From contig JAAVAP010000013.1 of the NCBI GenBank assembly GCA_014804005.1, positions 386,302 to 450,301 on the forward strand: a DNA stretch of 64,000 nt, given 5' to 3'. The notes below the pieces were generated by a model. It was not told where the DNA came from and searched no databases. It worked only from the letters and a program-made list of their open reading frames with translations. The stretch is from Treponema sp. (lineage in GTDB: Bacteria > Spirochaetota > Spirochaetia > Treponematales > Treponemataceae). The translations under genes were made by a program, and so were the position numbers. Shown piece after piece: positions 1 to 9,272 of the stretch (its first letter is position 1; every line of letters starts with the position of its first letter).

Positions 1-919
1 CGGCTTCATGCCTAATCGCAAGGCGGCGACCAAGGCGGCGCAAATCAGTCGGGTCGGAAATCCGAAGCTCTTTCATCCGCTTTTCCTGCTTGTGCCGATA
101 CTCTTCAATCTTGTCCTTCACATCTATGAAATCGTTGCTGAACTTGTCAATTTCCTCGGACTGCATATCGATTTTCTGAAGCTGCGGAACGATTTTTTTC
201 TGAAGGGCGAGGATTTCCTTGTTGTCCTGAATTTTCGCGTTCGAATCCAAGTCGAAAAGCTGACGCTTCAGCAAAATGTACTGCTTTAGTTCCGGAAGGA
301 TCGGCTTGAGATGCTCGGAATAAGCGTTCTTGAGGCGGCGTTTTTCCGCCATCTCCTCGGTGATTTCCTTGCGCGCGCGGCCCGGCTCATGCAAGTCGAT
401 TCGCGAGAACGCCTTCTGCGCCACGACGAAAAATTCTGGAATCATCTTTCCGGAATTCTTTATAACGTTCTTTATTATGTTCTCGCCGTCCTCCATCTGC
501 TTGGAAAGCACGACTTCCTGATCGGCGGAAAGGAGCGCTTCCTTGCCGATTTCGCGAAGGTACAGGCGGATTGGATCGTCGGAAGGAGCCGCTTCCTTGT
601 CGAATCCAACGAGACGCTTTTTCGGCGGAATGGCCGCTTCCTTTTCGGCCTGCTCGACGATCTTGGACTCCACGTCCTCGGCAATGTCGTCCTCGTCATT
701 GTCAACGACAAGATTTTCCTCGTCTTCCTCGGGCAGGTCGGGAATCACTTCCTGAATCGAAATTCCGCGCCGCTCGAGTTCCGTCATAAGGATCTCGCTT
801 TTTTCCTGGCTGCTCACGATTTCCGCGCCCACGGCTTCGGCGATTTCGTCCCAATTGAAAACTTTTTTATCTTTTTCTAAAATTTTTGAAACCAAAGAGT
901 CAAGCTCTTCTTTTTCCAT
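1..919 (-). CDS. rpoD: RNA polymerase primary sigma factor RpoD, N-terminal part (cut by window edge)
   Basis: This is the housekeeping sigma factor, which directs RNA polymerase to -35/-10 promoters. About 306 residues are readable from an ATG at 919, preceded by the Shine-Dalgarno AAGGAAA. An acidic region-1.1-like segment comes first (EEDEENLVVDNDEDD), then the sigma region 1.2 signature DDPIRLYLREIG near residue 114, then a charged helical non-conserved region. Regions 2-4 lie beyond the left edge, so the gene is incomplete here but open throughout. It follows dnaG by 24 bp on the same strand, the classic dnaG-rpoD order. Its presence fits the many TTGACA/TATAAT-type promoters in the window. 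Confidence 0.93.
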   Translation of the reverse strand, partial: MEKEELDSLVSKILEKDKKVFNWDEIAEAVGAEIVSSQEKSEILMTELERRGISIQEVIPDLPEEDEENLVVDNDEDDIAEDVESKIVEQAEKEAAIPPKKRLVGFDKEAAPSDDPIRLYLREIGKEALLSADQEVVLSKQMEDGENIIKNVIKNSGKMIPEFFVVAQKAFSRIDLHEPGRARKEITEEMAEKRRLKNAYSEHLKPILPELKQYILLKRQLFDLDSNAKIQDNKEILALQKKIVPQLQKIDMQSEEIDKFSNDFIDVKDKIEEYRHKQEKRMKELRISDPTDLRRLGRRLAIRHEA

Positions 920-943
920 TTCGTTTCCTTTTTTCAAGGCAAT

Positions 944-2725
944 TTAACGCTGCCTCAAATGTTTGTCTATCTGCGTTTTTTCAAGGATGAGTTCCTGCAA
1001 AAGCGTTTCGTCGTCGGAAGTGACCGGACGCAATTCCTTTATGCGCTCGGAAAGCTTTTCGCTTTTCCGTTTGAGCGACTTCCGTTTTATCAGCGCGATG
1101 CTGTCGTCAATGTATTTGGCCATATCGCCGTGAAATTCGTCCGATGCGGATGCGCCTGTTATTTGCCGCTGAATTTCCTCGTCTTGTGATTGGACAAGCA
1201 TTGCCGATAACGACACTTCGCCTTTTCTGTAACATTCCTCCAGATTCAAAAACAGTTCTCTCGCCATAGGATCTTCAAAGTCATCGGAAGTGAGTTCGCG
1301 GCGCATTTTCTGATACTCATCAGGATTGGATATGACGGCGAGCACGGCGCGAAGTTCGGCGTTGGGCTTTACCTGCTTTGTTCCGTCCTGTCCGTGCTCG
1401 GTCTTGGCGTTCAAGCGTCCGCGCGCGCCACTGCGATTGTTGAAGTCCCTTTTTACAGCCTCCGGCGCAAGATTGAAACTTTGAGCCAACTGCTCAAGGC
1501 TCGATTCCTTTTGAATGTCCGAGCGAAGCGAATCCACGTACGAGAAGAAGGCAAGCGCGGCCTTGGTCTTGTCGTCGGGCGAATCCGACGGATACGATTC
1601 CTTCAGTTTGGACAATAGAAAATCGCTATCTAACATAGCATTTTCCACGGATTTTGTCAAGGTTTCAGGGCCGAATTTTATCATAATTTCCGCAGGATCT
1701 TTCGCGCCAGAAAGCCGAATTATTTTCGTCGTAAAGTTGAATTCGCGGCACATTAAAATCGCGCGCTTGGTGGCATTCTGCCCCGCCCCGTCCGAATCGA
1801 ACGAAAGGAGCACAGTGTCCGCGAAGCCTTGCAGAATTTTCAGCTGCTGCTCGGTGAGGCTAGTTCCAAGCGGCGCGACGGCGTTGTCGATTCCGCATTG
1901 ATGGTAGGCGATCACGTCCATATAGCCTTCGCAGAGAATCACCGTTTTTTTCTGCTGAATCGACTTTTTCGCGAAATTGAACGCATACAATGTCTCGCGC
2001 TTTTTGTAGTGAGGAAGTTCGGGAGAATTGAGATATTTCGGTCCGTCCGCGTCTCCCAAAATCCTTCCGCCGAACGCGACCGCCTCGCCCTTCCTGTCGA
2101 AAATCGGAAAAATCAGGCGGCCTGAAAAAAGCGCGATGTCGGGATAGTTCTTGCTGAAAAGCCCGGTCTTTGAAAGGAATTCCGCGGAATAATTTTTTTG
2201 AAGCAGGAATTTTTTCAGCCAAGTGCGGTCGGAAGGCGCGTATCCCAATTTGAACTTGGAAATCGTTTCTTCGGAAAGTCCCCTGCCTTTGATGTATTCC
2301 AAAGCCTCGCGCCCCATTTGGTTTTGCGTGAGAAAAAAATGGAACGTCGATGCTATCCTGTCGTACACTTCGCGAACCGTGTCCAAGTCGGCATCGCGCT
2401 CGATTTTCACGTTTCCGCTTCCAGATTCGTAAGTGACTTCGATGTTGTTTTTTTTCGCGAGTTCCGAAATCGCGTCGGGATAGGAAAGGCTTTCCATTTC
2501 CATCACGAATTTTATCGCGTCGCCGCCAACTCCGCAGCCGAAACAGTGATAGAATTTTTTCACCGAATCAACGGTGAATGAAGGAGTTTTTTCGTTGTGG
2601 AACGGACAGCAGCCCCAATACTGCGAGCCTCGCCGCGTGAGATTCGTGTAGTCGCCGATGAGCGAAACGATGTCCACGCTCTCGCGCACTTTTTCGATTG
2701 TGTCTTTTGAAATGAAACCCGCCAT
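944..2725 (-). CDS. dnaG: DNA primase DnaG
   Basis: DnaG makes the RNA primers for chromosome replication at the fork. The 593-residue length is normal. The N-terminal CHC2 zinc finger is visible as C40-H43-C61-C64 (CPFHNEKTPSF then HCFGCGVGGD). The TOPRIM catalytic core contains LCEGYMDVIAYHQ near residue 265 and a downstream LSFDSDGAG acidic motif. The C-terminal helicase-interacting region is poorly conserved, as is usual. It starts 15 bp after mltG ends and ends 24 bp before rpoD, so the three genes are very likely co-transcribed. Confidence 0.97.
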   Translation of the reverse strand: MAGFISKDTIEKVRESVDIVSLIGDYTNLTRRGSQYWGCCPFHNEKTPSFTVDSVKKFYHCFGCGVGGDAIKFVMEMESLSYPDAISELAKKNNIEVTYESGSGNVKIERDADLDTVREVYDRIASTFHFFLTQNQMGREALEYIKGRGLSEETISKFKLGYAPSDRTWLKKFLLQKNYSAEFLSKTGLFSKNYPDIALFSGRLIFPIFDRKGEAVAFGGRILGDADGPKYLNSPELPHYKKRETLYAFNFAKKSIQQKKTVILCEGYMDVIAYHQCGIDNAVAPLGTSLTEQQLKILQGFADTVLLSFDSDGAGQNATKRAILMCREFNFTTKIIRLSGAKDPAEIMIKFGPETLTKSVENAMLDSDFLLSKLKESYPSDSPDDKTKAALAFFSYVDSLRSDIQKESSLEQLAQSFNLAPEAVKRDFNNRSGARGRLNAKTEHGQDGTKQVKPNAELRAVLAVISNPDEYQKMRRELTSDDFEDPMARELFLNLEECYRKGEVSLSAMLVQSQDEEIQRQITGASASDEFHGDMAKYIDDSIALIKRKSLKRKSEKLSERIKELRPVTSDDETLLQELILEKTQIDKHLRQR

Positions 2726-2740
2726 TTTTCGAGGCCTCGC

Positions 2741-3817
2741 CTAGCGCGACATTTTTTTCGTCTTGAAAATCAAATTCTGCATTTCGTGCTCTTCGAGCGT
2801 CTTCGTGAAAACGTGCCGCCCTTCTTCTTCGTCCATAAGGCGGAAATAGAAAAAGTCGCTTTGCGCGGGATTCGCCGCCGCCGAAAGCGCGACAAGTCCT
2901 GGATTTGAAATGGGCGCGGGCGGAAGCCCTGCGTTCAAATAAGTGTTGTAAGGGCTTTCGATTTTGAGATCGTCGAACGTGATGATGTCGGGATGCGGCC
3001 GCCCCAAAATTTCTGTGATGACGTATTCCACAGTGGCGCACGAATAAAGCCCGATGTGGTTTTTGATTCGGTTTGAAAAAACGCTCGCAATCATCAGGGC
3101 TTCTTCCGCCGCGCGATATTCGCGCTCGACCACGGAAGCGAGGATCACGATTTGATTGCGCCTTTCTTCGGAAGCGTCCGCGAAATTCTTTATTCCCGAA
3201 GTTTTCTCGAAAAAATTTTTCACCATTGCGCGGACGCAATTTTTCGCATTCGAATCCGAAACAAAATAATAAGTGTCTGGAAAAAGATAGCCTTCCGCGC
3301 TTTTAAATGGAATCCCGATTTCCTTCAAAAAATTTTCGTCGCGGCAGGCAGAGGAAAATTCCTTCGCCGAGCAGATTCCCGCCGCTTCGAAGCGTTCTGC
3401 GATTTTTGAAATCGTGAGTCCTTCCGGAATCGAAATTTTCGTCTGCTCGTCAAGTCCCGCAGAAATTACGCTGTAGATTCTCGCAGCGTCCATCGCGCTT
3501 GAAATCTCGCAAACGCCTGATTTCACAGTAAAAATGCCAGGGTGCGCGTTCGGGAAAATCAAGTATGCAAGGTTCGGAAAACGCGCGAGCAAATAAAAGA
3601 CGCGCTCGTTTTTTATGATGCCGTTTTGGCTGAGTCTTGCGGCCACTTCACGCGCCGTAGTTCCGCGTTCGATTTTGAGGCGCATGATTTTTTCGTTTTG
3701 GATTTCGTCGAGCGCGGAAGTCGCATCTTTGACGTAAAAGAAAGCCGCGAACGCCGCCGCCATGCAAAAAGCCGCCAGCACGAAAAGCGCGACAAGGATT
3801 TTTTTAGCAAATTTCAT
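2741..3817 (-). CDS. mltG: Endolytic murein transglycosylase MltG (YceG-like)
   Basis: MltG cleaves nascent glycan strands in the cell wall and thereby ends their growth. One N-terminal membrane anchor (residues 5-28) precedes a periplasmic catalytic domain. The family motifs are present: LASVVEREY, carrying the catalytic Glu, near residue 230, and SPYNTYLNAGLPPAPISNPG near residue 290. The 358-residue length is typical. The start overlaps the end of the 62-codon gene upstream by 14 bp, and dnaG follows at once, so it belongs to the rpoD train. Confidence 0.93.
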   Translation of the reverse strand: MKFAKKILVALFVLAAFCMAAAFAAFFYVKDATSALDEIQNEKIMRLKIERGTTAREVAARLSQNGIIKNERVFYLLARFPNLAYLIFPNAHPGIFTVKSGVCEISSAMDAARIYSVISAGLDEQTKISIPEGLTISKIAERFEAAGICSAKEFSSACRDENFLKEIGIPFKSAEGYLFPDTYYFVSDSNAKNCVRAMVKNFFEKTSGIKNFADASEERRNQIVILASVVEREYRAAEEALMIASVFSNRIKNHIGLYSCATVEYVITEILGRPHPDIITFDDLKIESPYNTYLNAGLPPAPISNPGLVALSAAANPAQSDFFYFRLMDEEEGRHVFTKTLEEHEMQNLIFKTKKMSR

Positions 3818-3992
3818 TTTTACAGAATTTCTCCACTTCGTCGATTGAAAGCCGTCCGTACAATTCGTCCTGCACTGCGCGGGAAAAAGCGAAAAGTTCG
3901 CGCGGAAGCTTGTCCTGCCGAGTCCGCAAAAAATGCGCGAGCGATTTCAGTTCTTCGCCCGAAAATTCATAGGAAAAATTCGCTTGCGTCAT
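3804..3992 (-). CDS. Small conserved-looking hypothetical protein (62 aa)
   Basis: I do not recognise this family. The 62-residue product is soluble-looking, with a helical, charged sequence (FSGEELKSLAHFL, SIDEVEKFCKNEIC) and no signal peptide. Its start overlaps the upstream metallo-hydrolase stop (ATGA) and its end overlaps mltG by 14 bp. This tight packing between two clear genes is the main reason to believe it is translated, probably by coupling. No function can be assigned. Confidence 0.7.
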   Translation of the reverse strand: MTQANFSYEFSGEELKSLAHFLRTRQDKLPRELFAFSRAVQDELYGRLSIDEVEKFCKNEIC

Positions 3993-4921
3993 AGACTGAA
4001 ACTTTTCCCTTCAATCGCAAGCTCGACTTCAAAATTCTGCGCGGATATGGATTTCGAATACATTTTCGCCGACTGAAAAATCGAATTGACTTTCTTGTCG
4101 TCGTAGGAAGGATCGTAATGGAAAAGGTACGCTTTCTTGACTTTCATTTCCACGGCGAAATCCAAGGCATAACTGAACGCCGAGTGCCCCCAATTGCTTT
4201 TTCCAAGCGCATCCTGCGGAGTGTACTGCGAGTCCAAAATCGCTACGTCCGCATAGCCGAAAACTTTCTTGATGTCGTCGTTCAATTCAAAATTCGAAAG
4301 CTCGACATCCGTGGCGTAGACGACTTTCTTTCCATTTTCCTCCACCGAATACGAATACGAGCCGCCGGGATGATTCATCTTGCAGCAGGAAACGGAAACG
4401 CCGCCAACGCGGCATTCCTTGCCTGGCGAAATCACGTTGAATTTTATCCTGTCCTTGACCACGCCGAAATCCACCGGATAAAAAGGCGCGCGCATTTGCA
4501 TTGCGAACATTTCAGCGATGTCCTCAACTGGCGAATAAATGTCGATCGCAACTTTGGAATCGTACAGCGGCCCGAAAAAAGGAAATCCTTGGATGTGATC
4601 CCAATGCAAGTGCGAAAGGAAAAGCGAATAGCGAGTGGTCGCCGCAAGATGCGAATCCAAGCCAAGCGCGCGCATTCCTGTGCCCGCGTCAAAAATCAGC
4701 ACGTCATTGGAAGACGAAGTTACCTGAACGCACGGCGTGTTTCCTCCGATTGTTCCATAAACATAAGGCGGAAGCGACGAAAGGAATTTTTGGCGCGCGT
4801 CTTGGCTTTCCAAATCCTTGGGCTGAACAAGCTGAACCACTGCGTTTATCTTCGCCTGAATCTGCTCCGGCGAAAGCGGCGAACCAAGAGAACCTCGTAC
4901 TCCCCAAAATTTTACGTCCAA
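3989..4921 (-). CDS. MBL-fold metallo-hydrolase
   Basis: This is a metallo-beta-lactamase-fold hydrolase of 310 residues, probably cytoplasmic because there is no signal peptide. The zinc-binding motif HLHWDH is near residue 109, with further candidate ligands in MNHPGGSY near residue 195 and YATDVE near residue 217. The N-terminus MDVKFWGVRGSLGSPLSP and the GGNTPCVQV strand resemble the RNase Z-related class of MBL proteins that often carry phosphodiesterase activity. The substrate cannot be read from sequence. It lies in the same train, 24 bp after the YkgJ gene. Confidence 0.88.
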   Translation of the reverse strand: MDVKFWGVRGSLGSPLSPEQIQAKINAVVQLVQPKDLESQDARQKFLSSLPPYVYGTIGGNTPCVQVTSSSNDVLIFDAGTGMRALGLDSHLAATTRYSLFLSHLHWDHIQGFPFFGPLYDSKVAIDIYSPVEDIAEMFAMQMRAPFYPVDFGVVKDRIKFNVISPGKECRVGGVSVSCCKMNHPGGSYSYSVEENGKKVVYATDVELSNFELNDDIKKVFGYADVAILDSQYTPQDALGKSNWGHSAFSYALDFAVEMKVKKAYLFHYDPSYDDKKVNSIFQSAKMYSKSISAQNFEVELAIEGKSFSL

Positions 4922-4945
4922 AATTTCCTCTCCAAAAATCCCGCT

Positions 4946-5404
4946 TCAATTCACAGACAATTCGCGCGTTATCGGCGTATTGTGCTCGTACAAAAATTTT
5001 TGCTCGTCGATTTCCTGCGCAGAACGCAGCGCGCCGCAATTCATTCCCTTGCAATCCTTTGCCTCGGCATCCCACGACTCGCGGCTTTTCAGAATCCACG
5101 GCCAAAACGGATATGTCGAGCATTGCACAGGACGCGCTCCGTAAGCCGTGCAGCCGTTTTCCCAAAGAACGCAGTCGTAGTTCCTTTTTTCCAAAAGGCA
5201 AAGCGCTTCGCGCGTTCCGTAGTATTGAACCCAACGGCAATATTTTCCTATGAAATCGTCCTCGTTCATTCTAAACCAATCGCACAGATTTGTCAAATCC
5301 TTTTTGGAAAGATAGACGTAGCCAGGTGAAATGCGGCAGCAGTCCGAGCATCGTTGACACTCAAATTTAAGCCCGTCCTTGTAAAAACACGAGTCTTCCG
5401 CCAA
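4946..5404 (-). CDS. YkgJ-family cysteine cluster protein, TTG start
   Basis: This is a Cys-rich protein of the YkgJ / zinc-iron-chelating family. The family signature is CQRCSDCCR near the N-terminus, followed by spaced cysteines in CRWVQYY, CLLEKRNYDC, CTAYGARPVQCSTYPFWP and CKGMNCG, which are likely metal ligands. An upstream in-frame ATG at 5452 would add a poly-Phe stretch. The better start is TTG at 5404, which lies 6 nt after the strong Shine-Dalgarno GGAGGGGG and gives 152 residues. The function of the family is unknown; some members sit next to polysaccharide or metabolic genes. Confidence 0.85.
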   Translation of the reverse strand: MAEDSCFYKDGLKFECQRCSDCCRISPGYVYLSKKDLTNLCDWFRMNEDDFIGKYCRWVQYYGTREALCLLEKRNYDCVLWENGCTAYGARPVQCSTYPFWPWILKSRESWDAEAKDCKGMNCGALRSAQEIDEQKFLYEHNTPITRELSVN

Positions 5405-5435
5405 AATTTCACCCCCTCCCCAAAAAAAGAAAAAA

Positions 5436-7100
5436 CTATTTAGACAGTACACCTGTTACCGCAAGTATTGAAATCGAAGTAGACACCGCGCTAATCAATG
5501 TCGTTATAATCGGCGCATAGAGGTTAAAATGATACAAACCTGAATTCGTCATCGCCTCTATGGTTGTTTCCGGGGTTATCGGATCTCTTTTCGAAATTTT
5601 TTTTCCGTTAATGTCCGTTATGACGATTTTTTCCCTTGAGTTTTCGGTCTTGATAAAACCGCCAGCGAGGGAGACGTAATATTCCCAGCCTCGGTCTGGA
5701 ACATACGGATAACGACCTGGAACTTTCACCGCGCCCGATACACTGACAAAATACTGTTTGAACGGAACGATGAGAGTGTCATTGCTTTGAAGAATTTCAT
5801 CGGAGTCAAAATCCTTGTCATACAAGATTTTGTAGATGCTTATGGGAATTTTGTTATTGTCGCGCATTATGTATGAATTTGCCGTGTCCGCCACTGGAGA
5901 AGAAAAAAACTGGCTATGTCCCCGCACGAAAGACGTGTACTTTTCTCCCATGTTAAAAGATATCGTAAGCCTGTTCGTGCTTTGCATTTCTTCAGTTTTT
6001 ATTTCTGATGACGTGAGAGACATACCCTCGCTCTTTATGTCTGACGATGAAAGCTCCGTGCCTCCAATAGTCGTTTCTTGCGGCATAACGACCGCGCCTT
6101 CAATGAAAATCGAGGGACGCAAGTCTTTGTAAGACGGAATGTAAATCGTGTCGTAAGACTCTATCTTGTAATTTTCATCGATGTCCTTCTGCGAAACATA
6201 AGTCTTGCCGCCAGTTTTTTCGGCTTCGGTGTTTATTTTGGTCAATTCTATTCTTGTCGTGTCGGCGCGTGGCGCAAGTCCTCCTCCGTAAACTTCGACC
6301 AAATCCTTTAGGTTTTCGCCTTCCAAAAGCTCGTAAGTTCCCGGACGCTCCACAGTGCCGTTTATCATCGCTATTCGCTGGAATCTGCTTATGGTTATTA
6401 CATCGTTGGGACGCAGATACGGATCTTGCGTCATATCGCCGAAACGTTCCGCCTTGAAAAGGTCGTAGTTTTTCGACTTGCCGTCTGCGGAAGTTATCAT
6501 GATGTTTCTTTTTGAAGAATACTTCGTGAGCAGTTCATTTTCTTCGAACAATGTGCTTTCATCGGCGTATGGATCGAGATTGTTTACATTCGTCTCCAAT
6601 TCGCTTTCTTTAAGGAGCGCGCTCAACCGCGTGAGCGCCCACACATTTTTTTCGGTAGTGGAAAAAACCTCGCCTTTTATTGTTACCTTGAATACCGCCG
6701 CGCTTGTGAGCACAAACTGAACACCGCTCATGGGATAGTTTCTCGTTACAAGGTTTTCCACCTGGCGTTTCAGTTCGACAAACGTTTTTCCCGAAGCGTC
6801 TATTACGCCGAGGTTCGCGACCCTTATTCTGTAAGTGGAATCGACTGGCAAGCTGTATGAAATGGCATCAGTTCCTATGACAAATGACAGCGTGTAAATG
6901 TCACCCGCCGTAACGAGGTAATCAGGAACGGACATTGCGATCTGAACGTTTCCACTTTGTGAAGCCAACGACAAATTATCCGAGGAGTTTTTTTTGTTTT
7001 TTGCGGATGCGGTTGACATATTGGACAAAGACAAACTTTGTGCAAATACGGGAAGCGCTGCCAAACAAAAAGAAAGCAATGCCAATAAAAATTTTCTCAT
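5436..7100 (-). CDS. Polysaccharide export protein, Wza/SLBB family
   Basis: This is a periplasmic or outer-membrane exporter for surface polysaccharide. A signal peptide is visible (MRKFLLALLSFCLAALPVFAQ, split at AQ). The poly-export domain follows (YLVTAGDIYTLSFVI near residue 60), then SLBB-type beta-grasp segments (VSGAVKVPGRYPYVPDRG, INGTVERPGTYELLEGEN). A C-terminal hydrophobic helix (LISAVSTSISILAVTGVL) could span a membrane. At 554 residues it is longer than E. coli Wza (about 380), with an inserted SSDIKSEGMSLTSSEIK repeat-like linker. It overlaps the Wzz-like gene by 4 bp, which fits a Wzz-Wza export pair. Confidence 0.87.
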   Translation of the reverse strand: MRKFLLALLSFCLAALPVFAQSLSLSNMSTASAKNKKNSSDNLSLASQSGNVQIAMSVPDYLVTAGDIYTLSFVIGTDAISYSLPVDSTYRIRVANLGVIDASGKTFVELKRQVENLVTRNYPMSGVQFVLTSAAVFKVTIKGEVFSTTEKNVWALTRLSALLKESELETNVNNLDPYADESTLFEENELLTKYSSKRNIMITSADGKSKNYDLFKAERFGDMTQDPYLRPNDVITISRFQRIAMINGTVERPGTYELLEGENLKDLVEVYGGGLAPRADTTRIELTKINTEAEKTGGKTYVSQKDIDENYKIESYDTIYIPSYKDLRPSIFIEGAVVMPQETTIGGTELSSSDIKSEGMSLTSSEIKTEEMQSTNRLTISFNMGEKYTSFVRGHSQFFSSPVADTANSYIMRDNNKIPISIYKILYDKDFDSDEILQSNDTLIVPFKQYFVSVSGAVKVPGRYPYVPDRGWEYYVSLAGGFIKTENSREKIVITDINGKKISKRDPITPETTIEAMTNSGLYHFNLYAPIITTLISAVSTSISILAVTGVLSK

Positions 7101-8137
7101 TTTCTATTTCCGCTCCTCAATTTTTCCATCGCTTCGGGGTCTTTTTTGATGTTTTCGACAGCGTTCAATGCGAATGCAATGAACACGGAAATGAAAAACG
7201 CTGCGAACGTTATGATTATACACAACATTCCGCGACTTGGCTTGGATTTTCTGTCTGGCACTTCCGCTTCTTCTATCACTTGGAAAACCGGCGTTTCGCT
7301 CGCCATCTTTATCTTCAAAAGTTCGTACTGCGTTTTTAGCTGGGTGTACACTTCTTTTTGGGCTTCCAATTCAAGGCGTATCATTGACGCCTCTGTCATT
7401 ATGGCGGGAAGAGTCGAACCATAGCCATAGGAAACTGAATTTTCAAGGCTTTGGATTTTCTTTTGCAAATTCAGGATTTCCTTGTGGGAATTGTCGATGT
7501 TCTGCTCGAGATTTTTCTTTTCCAAAAGGTTTTTGTCTATGCCCAAATTCAAGAACATGTTTTCAATCAACTTTACGGAAAAGTCCACGACATTTTTCGC
7601 GAATTCGGGATCTCTGTCAGTAAACGAAAGGGAGAATACCGATGACTCGTCGTCAAATTCGGCCGAAATCAATTTTTGCAAGGCCTTGCGGCTTTCGGCG
7701 CGCGGATGTTCTTCTATTTCAAAGCGCGTAATCAAGTCGAATTCGTCTACAACCGCGTCCAAAAAAGAATTCGTGCCTACAAAGAATGTCGCAAGCCCAC
7801 TATACGAAGAGCCTCCGCCCGCGCTTATTCCCGCGAGGCTTGCCAATCCGCCTAGCCCGCTCGACGAAAGCATGGAAGAAAGCGAACCCGATGAAGAATT
7901 CTCGTTGTTTATGAGCATCAAAGCCTTCGGTGTGTACAAATTGGGCAGGTAGCTCTTTTCGGGCGGCAAGACAATGGAAATCGCCGAAAAAGCCACGGCG
8001 AAAATCATGGCAAGGACGGTCGTTATTATTATGAGCCGTTTGTGCCGCAACAATACCGCGAGCAAGTCTATCAGGCTTATCTCATCGTCTTCGGGATTCT
8101 GCGCCCGTCTTTCTTCTTCGACATTTTCGTTATCCAA
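7097..8137 (-). CDS. Wzz-like polysaccharide chain-length / co-polymerase protein, probable TTG start
   Basis: This inner-membrane protein sets polysaccharide chain length and couples to the Wza-like exporter. Its domain order is a short cytoplasmic DDEISLIDLLAVLLRHKR segment, TM1 (LIIITTVLAMIFAVAFSAISI), a large periplasmic domain with a coiled coil (NLEQNIDNSHKEILNLQKK), and TM2 (MLCIIITFAAFFISVFIAFAL). A Gly/Ser-rich stretch (SGSLSSMLSSSGLGG) resembles family loops. No C-terminal tyrosine-kinase domain is present. An ATG exists at 8176, but TTG at 8137 has GGAG 6 nt upstream and starts just before the acidic N-terminus. Confidence 0.85.
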   Translation of the reverse strand: MDNENVEEERRAQNPEDDEISLIDLLAVLLRHKRLIIITTVLAMIFAVAFSAISIVLPPEKSYLPNLYTPKALMLINNENSSSGSLSSMLSSSGLGGLASLAGISAGGGSSYSGLATFFVGTNSFLDAVVDEFDLITRFEIEEHPRAESRKALQKLISAEFDDESSVFSLSFTDRDPEFAKNVVDFSVKLIENMFLNLGIDKNLLEKKNLEQNIDNSHKEILNLQKKIQSLENSVSYGYGSTLPAIMTEASMIRLELEAQKEVYTQLKTQYELLKIKMASETPVFQVIEEAEVPDRKSKPSRGMLCIIITFAAFFISVFIAFALNAVENIKKDPEAMEKLRSGNRK

Positions 8138-8209
8138 ATCTTTCTCCAAATTTTTATTTAGCCACGAGCATAGCATTTTTCCGCAAATTGTTCAAGAGTA
8201 AGCGGCATG

Positions 8210-9256
8210 TCATCCTTGTGTGTAGTTTTGCAGATGTCCTTCATTTCTTCTAATCACAGCATAATTGAGATAGTGGAACGTTATGAAAATCACTTCCACG
8301 AATACGACCGCTACAAGTAAAACGATTATCGCCGAACGCTGCGACATTAAATACGAGCCGATTACAATTATGCTTATGATTGTCTGAACCATCAGCAAAA
8401 AAAGCACCGCCGAAGTCTTTGAAAAACCGACGTTCAAAAGCTTGTGGTGGATGTGCGCCTTGTCCGGCGCGAACCAAAATCTATGCTCCCTCGTGCGCCG
8501 CCAAATCGCCGCGGTCACGTCCGTAACCGGAATCGAAGCCAAAAGGAACAGCGCGATTATTTTTGAATATTCGAATTTCGGATTCGAGCTGTCCAAAAGC
8601 GGAAATGCGGCTATCGCGAAACCGAGCGTCTGGCTTCCGCAGTCTCCCAAAAATATTTTCGCGGGCGGCTTGTTCCAGACCATAAAGCCGAGCACCGCGC
8701 CTGCCAAAATGAAATAGAAAGGATGAGTCGTGCCGCCAAGCAGAAGCTGCACGATGCCGAGCGTCAGCAGGGACAAAAATGAAATTCCGCTGCAAAGCCA
8801 GTCTATTCCGTCAATCAAATTGAATGCGTTTACGCAAAGCAAAATCCATATAAACGTCATCGTCCTTCCCAGCAACGGCGCAATCGTAAAGCCAAAAAAG
8901 TTTTTGAAATACATTTGGCTCAAGGCGACCATAAGGGCGGCGATTACTTGGAAAAGAAGTTTCAGCAGCGCGCGGAGGTTTATCAAGTCGTCCAAAAGCG
9001 CGAACACAAAAACTAGCGTAAACGCGACAAGCACGGGCAAAAACGAAACGAAATTGTCGCGCCGGAAAAAGACGACATATGCCGCAGAGACAATGGCGAA
9101 CGAAAGGAAAATTCCGATTCCACCCAAACGGGGAATGTTTCCGTCGTGAACCTTTCGGGAGTTCACCTCGTCGTAAATATTGTGTCGGCCGCAGTATCTG
9201 ATTGTAATCAGCACCAATATCAAGCTCAGCAAAAACGCGGCGAAAAAAACTACCAT
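8210..9256 (-). CDS. WecA/MraY-family polyprenyl-phosphate sugar-1-phosphate transferase
   Basis: This enzyme starts lipid-linked glycan synthesis by moving a sugar-1-phosphate (GlcNAc type in WecA and TagO) from its UDP form to undecaprenyl phosphate. It is a multi-pass membrane protein of 348 residues. Family motifs are RKVHDGNIPRLGG near residue 40, the metal-binding DDLINL, NAFNLIDGIDWL and FLGDCGSQTLGF, and a His-rich APDKAHIHHKLL loop. The chosen ATG at 9256 begins the first TM segment. Upstream in-frame ATGs at 9274 and 9328 would read through a run of ten G, so the N-terminus depends on tract length. It heads the Wzz-Wza train. Confidence 0.9.
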   Translation of the reverse strand: MVVFFAAFLLSLILVLITIRYCGRHNIYDEVNSRKVHDGNIPRLGGIGIFLSFAIVSAAYVVFFRRDNFVSFLPVLVAFTLVFVFALLDDLINLRALLKLLFQVIAALMVALSQMYFKNFFGFTIAPLLGRTMTFIWILLCVNAFNLIDGIDWLCSGISFLSLLTLGIVQLLLGGTTHPFYFILAGAVLGFMVWNKPPAKIFLGDCGSQTLGFAIAAFPLLDSSNPKFEYSKIIALFLLASIPVTDVTAAIWRRTREHRFWFAPDKAHIHHKLLNVGFSKTSAVLFLLMVQTIISIIVIGSYLMSQRSAIIVLLVAVVFVEVIFITFHYLNYAVIRRNEGHLQNYTQG

Positions 9257-9262
9257 TCCATA

Positions 9263-9272
9263 CCCCCCCCCC
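9263..9272 (-). repeat. Homopolymeric (G)10 tract beside the start codon
   Basis: Ten consecutive C on the plus strand read as ten G on the coding strand, 6 nt upstream of the transferase ATG at 9256. The tract overlaps the third base of another in-frame ATG at 9274. It could act as a very G-rich Shine-Dalgarno for the downstream ATG. Slippage would also switch the frame of the upstream starts and change promoter-to-start spacing. Poly-G tracts are known phase-variation sites in treponemes, so variation is a reasonable inference here. Confidence 0.9.

Noticed and set aside
4118-5329. 403-codon plus-strand gene
   Set aside because: It is antisense to the MBL hydrolase and YkgJ genes, both with clear metal-binding motifs.
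9263-9272. Poly-G tract as a simple sequencing artefact
   Set aside because: It cannot be excluded without reads, but the tract lies at a functional position and keeps the upstream frame in register at exactly ten G, so I kept it as a finding.
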